Part shown: in pieces, positions 1 through 5,589 of the stretch | Position numbering within the stretch: the first letter of the stretch is position 1 | How the letters are laid out: every line of letters starts with the position of its first letter | Assembly: GCA_964489295.1 (NCBI GenBank) | Contig: CAZAXT010000008.1 | Span: 1-32,250 of the forward strand | Length of the DNA stretch: 32,250 nt | Reading direction: 5' to 3' | From: QS-5-54-17 sp964489295 | Lineage (GTDB): Bacteria; Patescibacteriota; Saccharimonadia; QS-5-54-17 | Translations under genes and position numbers: made by a program | The notes under the pieces: generated by a model | Told to the model about the DNA's origin: nothing | The model's database searches: none | What the model saw: the letters and a program-made list of their open reading frames with translations, nothing else

Positions 1-5
1 GATTG

Positions 6-11
6 TATAAT
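6..11 (+). promoter_or_regulatory. -10 box of a leaderless promoter
   Basis: A perfect TATAAT lies 6 nt upstream of the ATG at 18, which puts the expected transcription start on or next to the start codon. The -35 region would lie before the window. The same spacing recurs at several other genes in this window. Confidence 0.65.
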
Positions 12-17
12 TGGCAT

Positions 18-641
18 ATGAGTGAACAGAGCCCTTCTTTACAACACCCGGAGGTAAAAGAAAACCCCGAAGGCGTCGAACCCGCCTCCGAGGCAACCCA
101 ACGCGACATACTGACTAAAATTCATGAACTCGCTCAGGAAGACAGCGTGAATGCTGGTGAAAAACGACGTGCGCATCTGTATCATTCACTTTATCCTGAC
201 AGCCGTATGGACATCACGATATACGACCCGGGTAGGATCAACCATGACGACTACAATAATAAACGAATAGCGACCATAAGCGAGGTGCAACTGAACACAC
301 ACGACCAAGGCACCTATCTTTCCCGTGACTACCATTGTGTCGATACGCCGGGAGGATGGCTGCTCGTACAAGAATGGAGAATCGGTGAAGACATACAACT
401 ATACGATAAAGCTCCTCATGAAACTGACATGGACGGCGTGCGGTCTGAATATCGATTCGAAGATAATCACGGGTTCCCGGCAAGTTTATCCGGCAGTGAG
501 CTTATGGAGATTGAATCAAAAGCTCTTCGGGGATACATCGGAAGCATCCCTGGCGAAGAATATGAACGCGGGTTGAGCATGGTATCTGAAGAGGAAGCAC
601 GGAGTTTGCGAGAGTTGCTGGACGAAATCGAAGACGAGTGA
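18..641 (+). CDS. Hypothetical protein, copy A of a two-copy family
   Basis: A 207-residue soluble, acidic protein that I do not recognise. There is no signal peptide or membrane segment. The N-terminal 40 residues are Glu/Pro rich and probably disordered. The ATG at 18 is preferred over an in-frame TTG at 3 because TATAAT ends 6 nt before it, as expected for a leaderless transcript. The protein resembles the gene at 2295-2780: both have a YH-x-x-DTP segment in the middle and a C-terminal helix of the type YERxxSxxxxEARxLxxxLE. The two genes lie on the same strand and flank two minus-strand genes. Function is unknown; the coding call rests on length, promoter placement and the related second copy. 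Confidence 0.75.
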   Translation: MSEQSPSLQHPEVKENPEGVEPASEATQRDILTKIHELAQEDSVNAGEKRRAHLYHSLYPDSRMDITIYDPGRINHDDYNNKRIATISEVQLNTHDQGTYLSRDYHCVDTPGGWLLVQEWRIGEDIQLYDKAPHETDMDGVRSEYRFEDNHGFPASLSGSELMEIESKALRGYIGSIPGEEYERGLSMVSEEEARSLRELLDEIEDE

Positions 642-687
642 ATGTACTGCCTACATGCAGTTTTAACGTTAAACCTGGAAGTGGGGT

Positions 688-1577
688 TCATTCGTTTAAA
701 AATTTCTCCGCTGCTCGATAACCGGCGTGGTAGAGTTCGGTCTGTTGCTCCCGGGTAAGATCGAAATCGGTACTTAAAACGGCGCCGGTCTCTACGAAAA
801 TGGTGTTTTCGACCACTTCCTCGTCGTTCATGTGAGCATGGTCCTGAGCATTCAACATGGTGCGCAATACCGCTTCGCCGTAACTGAACGCTCCGGTTAT
901 GTCGTACATGCGTTCCGTAGCTTCGGAGCGGGCCGAAAGCTTGATCCCGATAGTCGGTATATCGTCTCCTGTAAAGCAATGGTATGGAAAGCTGGAGAGG
1001 ATGCGCCATCGACCAGATAGTCTCCGCCCAGCTTGACGGGTTGATAGTACACTGGCAGTGAAATGGAAGCACGTACGGCACCGGCGATCGACTGTTCACG
1101 GGGGTTGATATCGTACTCATGTAAATCACGCGGGAAGTGCAGAAGTCTTCCACGGGATATATTAGCCGCCAATGCCACAAACGGGTATGGTTGTTCATCC
1201 GCGTACTGTTCAGAAAACCGGATGTCGCCGAATGTCTTAACGTTTCCTCCAGCAAGCAACTCTTCGTACCACCGGCAAAAGAAATCACCCTGATACACGC
1301 CTTTGGTGAAATACAGCGAGGCCAATTTGCCCGGCCACGCCAGACGGCTGAGTAGACTCTCGTCCCGGAATTTTTCGTACGGTACTTCGTACATGATGCT
1401 GTGTAGTTCGTCGTCGTCGTACCCCGCGGCCAGCAATCCGCCGACCACAGCACCGGCCGAAGTGCCGGCAACCCGGCGAAATTCATAGCCGGCTTCTTCC
1501 AATGCCCGGATGGCACCCACCAACGCGATGCCTTTAACACCGCCGCCATCCAGTACCAAGTTGCAGGTTTTACTCAT
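688..1577 (-). pseudogene. Patatin-like phospholipase, frameshifted
   Basis: Patatin-family proteins are acyl hydrolases with a Ser-Asp catalytic dyad. The 5' part encodes the oxyanion motif GGGVKG (near residue 11) and the nucleophile motif GTSAGA (near residue 39), then reaches the catalytic LVDG. At about 1007-1010 the frame breaks. Reading on with one base missing gives a convincing continuation (RILSSFPYHCF, then GDDIPTIGIKLSARSEATER, then MYDITGAFSYGEAV) ending at 688. The conserved family pattern here is DGG followed by a hydrophobic residue and FP, so one nucleotide seems lost inside the catalytic Asp-Gly motif. As it stands, translation runs into a different frame and stops near 897, losing the C-terminal third. 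The ATG at 1577 starts 2 nt after the stop of the upstream gene, so the two are probably co-transcribed. A sequencing or assembly error cannot be excluded. Confidence 0.8.
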
Positions 1578-1579
1578 GG

Positions 1580-1966
1580 TTACCGGCATAGTAGCACAAT
1601 ATCGTGAGCCATTGTGCCGTAAATCGCGGTATACTGCTCCCGTGCGAATATCTTGTCGATATCTTCTTTCGCGCTTGCCTCGTCGAACGCAACCACAGTG
1701 TAATCAACCGGGGACTGATGTATATTCTCCGGCTCGAACCCTGCTTCACATAAATTCAAACTCCACAGCTGATCCCAGACAACCGTGACCAGAGCCGGAT
1801 CGCACGCATCCGGTGTAGTCGTGCGCATTTCCTCCAAAGCAGTGCTCAGTACTTCTTCAGCTTGCCGGTCACCCCATCTGAAAACAAGTTTTCCGAGTTT
1901 TTCAAAACGTACATTTTCGCTGGCAGTAGGTTGTCCTTCCATGTCTTGCAAAAACAATCCGCCCAA
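1580..1966 (-). CDS. Hypothetical protein, probably cut at its 5' end by an in-frame stop
   Basis: 128 residues from a TTG at 1966, or 120 from the ATG at 1942; I do not recognise the family. It looks soluble and mixed alpha/beta. Upstream in the same frame, protein-like sequence continues back to a GTG at 2041 (VDIERYSGRKRV, then TLDLAGLNE), interrupted only by TAA at 1976-1978 and resuming as ERRLGGLFLQ. That suggests a longer ancestral protein with a nonsense mutation. Two TATAAT hexamers lie at about 2052-2065, the right place for a promoter of the longer gene. The gene ends 2 nt before the patatin-like gene, implying one transcript. Confidence is moderate that the frame is coding and low that the product is functional. 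Confidence 0.55.
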   Translation of the reverse strand: MGGLFLQDMEGQPTASENVRFEKLGKLVFRWGDRQAEEVLSTALEEMRTTTPDACDPALVTVVWDQLWSLNLCEAGFEPENIHQSPVDYTVVAFDEASAKEDIDKIFAREQYTAIYGTMAHDIVLLCR

Positions 1967-2151
1967 GCGTCGTTCTTACTCGTTGAGACCCGCAAGATCT
2001 AACGTGACGCGTTTACGCCCTGAATATCGTTCTATATCCACGCGAATTACCCATTATATATTATAACAACTCTAGCAGGTGGGTGTGTCATTATCGACCC
2101 GCGCTTGTACTTAATCTTTCATTGCCCTACTTCGTTTATGTAGCCTGGACA

Positions 2152-2180
2152 TTGCAGTGCGTACAATAAAATAATACTAT
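2152..2180 (+). promoter_or_regulatory. Sigma-70-type promoter, leaderless arrangement
   Basis: TTGCAG (2152-2157), a 17-nt spacer and TACTAT (2175-2180), followed by 6 nt and an ATG at 2187. That ATG opens a 31-codon frame ending at TGA 2280-2282, in frame with the gene at 2295. Confidence 0.6.
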
Positions 2181-2294
2181 ACGCATATGTCAAATGCCGC
2201 GTACATTCTTTTTCATGATGTTGTGGCGGTAAACCGGGTGCAAGCACATTCAGCACAACAAGCTCCTTTTAGTGTGCATTGAGACTCGTCGCAT

Positions 2295-2780
2295 ATGGAT
2301 TTCGAATATGAAACCACCTTCCAGGAAAAACGAGAAGCTACTCCGGCTACAAAGCGCACGCTCTTAAACCGTGTACAGTCCGCAGCAGGGTATGGACATA
2401 AACAGAGCGACGGCAGCCGTGATATACATATAGAGCGTCCGATTGATAGTGAAGACGCATATCTTCACGAGATTGACATCACCCAGTGCCCGACGGGAGA
2501 GCTGAGTATAGACGAAACCAACGAGCTACTAGCCTTGATGGTGTACGGGTTTCGGGAACGAAGCACGCACAAGACTCAAAACGTATATTATATGTACCAT
2601 TTCATCGATACTCCGGAAGAAGTCACGATTATAAAAACCCGGATGGATGACTCTGAAGAAGCCGAAGATTTGGGGCGTGTGTCCATGAAACATCGTGAGC
2701 TGTATGAACGATCCGAGTCGATTGCCGAAACCGAAGCCCGGGATCTGATACAGATTCTCGAACGAACTGGCTACTATTGA
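2295..2780 (+). CDS. Hypothetical protein, copy B of the family, possibly 5'-truncated
   Basis: 161 residues from the ATG at 2295; soluble, acidic, no recognised domain. It is a diverged relative of the 18-641 product: it shares the YHFIDTP segment (YHCVDTP in copy A), a preceding beta-rich part, and a C-terminal helix LYERSESIAETEARDL (EYERGLSMVSEEEARSL in copy A). No ribosome-binding site or -10 box precedes the ATG at 2295. Instead, a good leaderless promoter serves an ATG at 2187 in the same frame, separated from this gene only by TGA at 2280. Without that TGA the protein would be 197 residues, close to the 207 of copy A. It may be a pseudogene, a gene behind a short upstream frame, or a site of sequence error. 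Confidence 0.6.
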   Translation: MDFEYETTFQEKREATPATKRTLLNRVQSAAGYGHKQSDGSRDIHIERPIDSEDAYLHEIDITQCPTGELSIDETNELLALMVYGFRERSTHKTQNVYYMYHFIDTPEEVTIIKTRMDDSEEAEDLGRVSMKHRELYERSESIAETEARDLIQILERTGYY

Positions 2781-2784
2781 AGCG

Positions 2785-2964
2785 TCAATGCAATTTCTTG
2801 CGTGATTCGCGGTACAACGTGTGTCGCTTCAGGAGTGGGTTAAATTTGCGCAACTCCAGTCGCTCCTGGGTATTCTGGACGTTTTTGGTGGTGGTGTATG
2901 TGCGGTGACCGGTTTCCGTGCATTCAAGCGCAATAACCTGCCGCGCACCTTTCTTCTGTGCCAT
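2785..2964 (-). CDS. rpmG: 50S ribosomal protein L33
   Basis: A 59-residue basic protein starting MAQKKGARQVIALECTETGH and containing the L33 signatures YTTTKN, RLELRKFNP and KRHTLYRE. L33 is a small component of the large subunit near the E site. Only one cysteine is present, so this is the zinc-free (C-minus) form. The ATG at 2964 gives the canonical L33 N-terminus; a possible AAGGAAG lies about 11 nt upstream. It sits downstream of three tRNA genes on the same strand, recalling the common bacterial grouping of tRNA-Thr/Tyr/Thr genes with tuf, rpmG and secE. The stop codon is 4 nt from the convergent gene ending at 2780. Confidence 0.93.
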   Translation of the reverse strand: MAQKKGARQVIALECTETGHRTYTTTKNVQNTQERLELRKFNPLLKRHTLYRESRKKLH

Positions 2965-3123
2965 AATATGACGCTTCCTTACTCTTATGCAGACTTTACT
3001 ATTTTTTATCCTGTTTGTAAATCAATACTGTGTTCCGCTTCGTTTGAAACCGTTCACGGGATTCGCTCCAGTCATTCTATCGAATGACACGGGGCCACAA
3101 CCTACAGTTCGTCCCGCACCTTT

Positions 3124-3199
3124 TGGAGCCGATAACCGGATTCGAACCGGTGACCTCATCCTTACCATGGATGCGCTCTACCTGCTGAGCTATATCGGC
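3124..3199 (-). tRNA. tRNA-Thr (anticodon GGU)
   Basis: A complete cloverleaf: acceptor GCCGATA pairs with TATCGGC, the anticodon stem is CATCC/GGATG, and the loop ATGGTAA holds anticodon GGT. The T arm contains GGTTCGAATCC. The 3' CCA is genome-encoded after discriminator T. A TATAAT hexamer on the same strand at 3340-3345, between this gene and tRNA-Tyr, could be an internal promoter. Confidence 0.95.
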
Positions 3200-3410
3200 A
3201 TCAAAAAGTGCGGGACGCCTGTCAATCAATAGGTTCCGGTCAACAGAGCAAGATGGCAAAAGTCATTTAAAAAGACTGGTGTTTGCAGGTTAACCCAAAA
3301 CGAAACAAAGTTGTTTTATTTGGAAAAGAAGAAACCGTTATTATAGAGACCGATGCAAGCAAAGGTAAGCCTGTGTTGCAATGGCTGACAAATGACAACG
3401 AGTTTCAACG

Positions 3411-3497
3411 TGGTGCCGGGTGAGGGATTCGAACCCCCGAAGGCATGAAGCCGCCTGATTTACAGTCAGGTGCGTTTGACCGCTTCGCTAACCCGGC
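3411..3497 (-). tRNA. tRNA-Tyr (anticodon GUA)
   Basis: A class II tRNA with a long variable arm: acceptor GCCGGGT/ACCCGGC, anticodon stem CTGA/TCAG around the loop CTGTAAA with anticodon GTA, T arm GGGTTCGAATCCC, and encoded CCA. It lies between two threonine tRNA genes. Confidence 0.95.
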
Positions 3498-3560
3498 GCA
3501 ATATCCATTCTACTATATACATCCAGATGTCAACGATTACCCAATGTTTATCCCACACTT

Positions 3561-3635
3561 TGGAGCCGGGAGGGGGATTCGAACCCCCGACCTACTGTTT
3601 ACAAAACAGTTGCTCTTCCACTGAGCTATCCCGGC
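3561..3635 (-). tRNA. tRNA-Thr (anticodon UGU)
   Basis: Acceptor GCCGGGA/TCCCGGC, anticodon stem ACTGT/ACAGT with loop TTTGTAA (anticodon TGT), T arm GGGGGTTCGAATCCCCC, and encoded CCA. It is the first gene of the tRNA-rpmG group. Confidence 0.95.
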
Positions 3636-3687
3636 AAAAGAAAATAGTGAGAACTACTACACTGAAGTACCTGTCCAATACTTCAAC

Positions 3688-3716
3688 AGTATACCGCCTC
3701 GAGTGGTGTTATTAAA
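3688..3716 (-). promoter_or_regulatory. Possible promoter of the tRNA-Thr/Tyr/Thr-rpmG group
   Basis: On the minus strand, TTTAAT (3711-3716), a 17-nt spacer and TATACT (3688-3693) lie about 50 nt upstream of tRNA-Thr(UGU). The -10 is good and the -35 is weak. Confidence 0.4.
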
Positions 3717-3854
3717 GAATTTCACTCAGAATTTCGATTGAAGAAGTATCGCCTTACACCTCCGTACTAGAAATTAATACCAATATTGTGAGGATTAATC
3801 TTTTGATATGTGCCCTGTATTCTGGACTGAATTATTGGTAATCAGTAAAACAGG

Positions 3855-3884
3855 TAAATCGGTAATACGGGTGTTACCGGTTTA
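3855..3884. repeat. Dispersed inverted repeat, family A copy 1
   Basis: The arms TAAATCGGTAA and TTACCGGTTTA pair across the loop TACGGGTG. A second copy with the same core (AATACGG-TGTTACCG) is at 9325-9354. Confidence 0.6.
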
Positions 3885-4061
3885 TTCTGAACGTGTCTCG
3901 TGCGTAGCAGGTGAAAATTTAGCGCGACATGACCGAGTAATAACGTTGAATTTCCGCCTGCGCGGGAATGGCGGAGGGGTGCTTGGTCTGCACGCCTAGT
4001 TTTCCCACACACTATACGGTGTGGAGCTATATCTTTTCCCGTTCACCCTTCTTTTTCATTA

Positions 4062-4088
4062 ATACGCAATACGTATTACGTTATACGA
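4062..4088 (+). repeat. Dispersed 27-bp repeat, family B copy 1
   Basis: It begins ATACGCAATACGTATTACG and ends TTATACGA, and is rich in the palindromic core AATACGTATT. About 23 of 27 positions match copies at 9354-9380 and 14730-14756 (minus). This copy ends 3 nt past the stop codon of the minus-strand TPR gene. Confidence 0.6.
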
Positions 4089-4091
4089 CTT

Positions 4092-4745
4092 TTACTCCTC
4101 CGTCTGCAACTGTTCCGGGTAAAACGTCTGGGATTGTTCTTCGCGCACTTGTTGTAATTGTTGGCGGACTTCTTCGGCTTTTTTGTATTGTTTGGTATCG
4201 TCATATGCTTCCGCCAGATACGTAAGGTTGCGTTCATTGGGATCCATATCGACCGCTCGTCTAAGTACATCGACGACTTTCTTGTGTTCACCGAGTTGCT
4301 GGAGCACCCGGGCGAATACCAGCATCCGCTTTGATGTCGGCTCCAGATCAACCACTTTTTGCAAGGCTGAGGCGGCTTCTTCGAGGTTGCCGGTCCGGAA
4401 GTGCACCAGACCAAGATTGTAGAGACTGGCAACCGAAGGAGCGAGACTGGAGGCGATGTCGAAACACGCGATCGCGTCTTCAAACCGTTCGGACCGGACG
4501 TAAATCATACCCAATTGGTTGTAAGCAGCCGTGTTTTTGTGGTCGTACTTGAGTATTTGCAGAAGTGAACGCTCGGCGGCATCCCAGTTCTGCCGCCGGG
4601 AAGTCATCTCGAAATACTCCCACAGCCGGGATATGCGCTGGGACTGTTTCGGTCCCGCCACATCACGGACCTTATCACGATGATACATCCGAATCGCCAC
4701 CATAGCACCGAGGAAGGCCAGAACCAGCAGCCACAAATTCGTCAT
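4092..4745 (-). CDS. Membrane-anchored TPR-repeat protein
   Basis: 217 residues. Residues 4-19 form one hydrophobic N-terminal helix (LWLLVLAFLGAMVAIRM), followed by basic residues, so the body is predicted to face the cytoplasm. Residues 45-200 contain about four tetratricopeptide repeats, recognisable by patterns such as AAYNQLGMIYVRSERFEDAI and SLYNLGLVHFRTGNLEEAA. TPRs bind protein partners; no catalytic domain is visible, so a scaffold or assembly role is inferred. The gene overlaps the upstream delta'-like gene by the ATGA of 4742-4745, indicating translational coupling. The C-terminus is Glu/Gln rich. Confidence 0.85.
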   Translation of the reverse strand: MTNLWLLVLAFLGAMVAIRMYHRDKVRDVAGPKQSQRISRLWEYFEMTSRRQNWDAAERSLLQILKYDHKNTAAYNQLGMIYVRSERFEDAIACFDIASSLAPSVASLYNLGLVHFRTGNLEEAASALQKVVDLEPTSKRMLVFARVLQQLGEHKKVVDVLRRAVDMDPNERNLTYLAEAYDDTKQYKKAEEVRQQLQQVREEQSQTFYPEQLQTEE

Positions 4746-5542
4746 GACGTACTCCGCATAGCGATGGCATCCAGGATGATCTTTTTATTGCAATTGGCCG
4801 CCAGGAGCCGTTGAGCGTGCTCCCCGGCCACGACGACATCTGCCCATTCGCCGCCTTCATTGCGCAGCCGAACCCGGGCGAATTGCACGATATTATCTAA
4901 AATGCCGGGCATGGAGGGTTGCAGTTGCGTTGCCGCCCGAAGCCGCTCATACAACGTTCCCATACACAGTTGCTGGAACGTGGCATAGTGCTGGTTCCAG
5001 GTTTGGAGTAGCGTTTCGTCCTGTATATACCGACTGAGCGCGGCCGGTTTATTGCCGATGACTTCCAGCAACAATGACTGGTTCTCAGCGGCCATATCCG
5101 CGGCTTCGACCCATTGGCACACCTGATCCGTCTCCGGAGCGGGCATATGGACGAAAAAGGCCCGGGATTGAATGGTCGAGAGCAGTAAGTGGGGTTGGTG
5201 CGTCACCATAATCACCGTCACGTGTTCCGGCAGCTCTTCCAGCGTTTTCAACAGAGAATTCTGAGCATAATCAGTCAAACGGTGTGCGTCATCAATGACG
5301 AGATACTCCCGGTCAATGCCGGCACGTAAGTGAAATCGCTCAGTCGCCTCACGCACCTGCTCAAGCGTGATGCTCGCCTTCCCTTCCTCAGGTGTTACAA
5401 CGCTGACCGCCGCCGATGGCAGGGATTCCACGATGGCCGTTTTTTTGCCGATATCGGATTCGCCATGAGCAACGAAAAACCCTTGGCGTTGCATACGTTG
5501 CACCGATTCAGAAACATCCGGATGTAATACACGATCCTGCAT
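4742..5542 (-). CDS. holB: DNA polymerase III delta'-like clamp-loader subunit
   Basis: 266 residues of the AAA+ clamp-loader family, which loads the sliding clamp during replication. The P-loop-like segment GESDIGKK (27-34) ends in Lys instead of Ser/Thr, so ATP hydrolysis is unlikely, as in other delta' subunits. YLVIDDAHRL (about 94-103) is the Walker B-like strand, and LLKTLEELPEHV followed by LLSTIQSRA is the sensor region typical of delta'/DnaX. The zinc-binding cysteines of many delta' proteins are absent. TATAAT lies 11 nt upstream of the ATG, implying a very short leader. The gene is 47 nt downstream of ileS and overlaps the TPR gene. A diverged delta or DnaX-like protein is the main alternative. 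Confidence 0.8.
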   Translation of the reverse strand: MQDRVLHPDVSESVQRMQRQGFFVAHGESDIGKKTAIVESLPSAAVSVVTPEEGKASITLEQVREATERFHLRAGIDREYLVIDDAHRLTDYAQNSLLKTLEELPEHVTVIMVTHQPHLLLSTIQSRAFFVHMPAPETDQVCQWVEAADMAAENQSLLLEVIGNKPAALSRYIQDETLLQTWNQHYATFQQLCMGTLYERLRAATQLQPSMPGILDNIVQFARVRLRNEGGEWADVVVAGEHAQRLLAANCNKKIILDAIAMRSTS

Positions 5543-5553
5543 ATACTGGTGAT

Positions 5554-5559
5554 ATTATA
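5554..5559 (-). promoter_or_regulatory. -10 box upstream of the delta'-like gene
   Basis: A perfect TATAAT in the 47-nt gap after ileS, 11 nt before the ATG at 5542. The transcript would have a leader of about 5 nt. No clear -35 is seen. Confidence 0.5.
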
Positions 5560-5589
5560 GCAAATCGCTCAGTAGTAGCTTTATGGGGA

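Larger units (their letters stand above)
3717..4091. other. Intergenic stretch with small palindromes, no convincing gene
   Basis: No frame here looks protein-like. It contains an inverted repeat at 3855-3884, a CCGCC/GGCGG hairpin at about 3955-3976, a CCACAC/GTGTGG hairpin at about 4006-4025, and a 27-bp repeat at 4062-4088. The first and last have relatives elsewhere in the window. Confidence 0.6.

Noticed and set aside
2187..2780. Genome-wide reassignment of TGA as in some CPR groups.
   Set aside because: TGA terminates several intact conserved genes here, including ileS, rpmG, mreD and rpsB, so TGA works as a stop codon.
3283..3423. A 46-codon plus-strand frame from a TTG, with protein-like composition, running antisense into tRNA-Tyr.
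   Set aside because: It has no promoter or ribosome-binding site, uses a TTG start and ends inside a tRNA gene on the other strand; the region also holds a TATAAT for the minus-strand tRNA. Chance is the simpler explanation, though a small protein cannot be excluded.
3124..3635. A CRISPR-like or tandem array suggested by similar blocks spaced along this region.
   Set aside because: The similar blocks are the T arms and acceptor stems of three tRNA genes.
3808..3999. A plus-strand open frame of 63 codons.
   Set aside because: It crosses a palindromic repeat found elsewhere in the window, has no recognisable protein features and no start signals.
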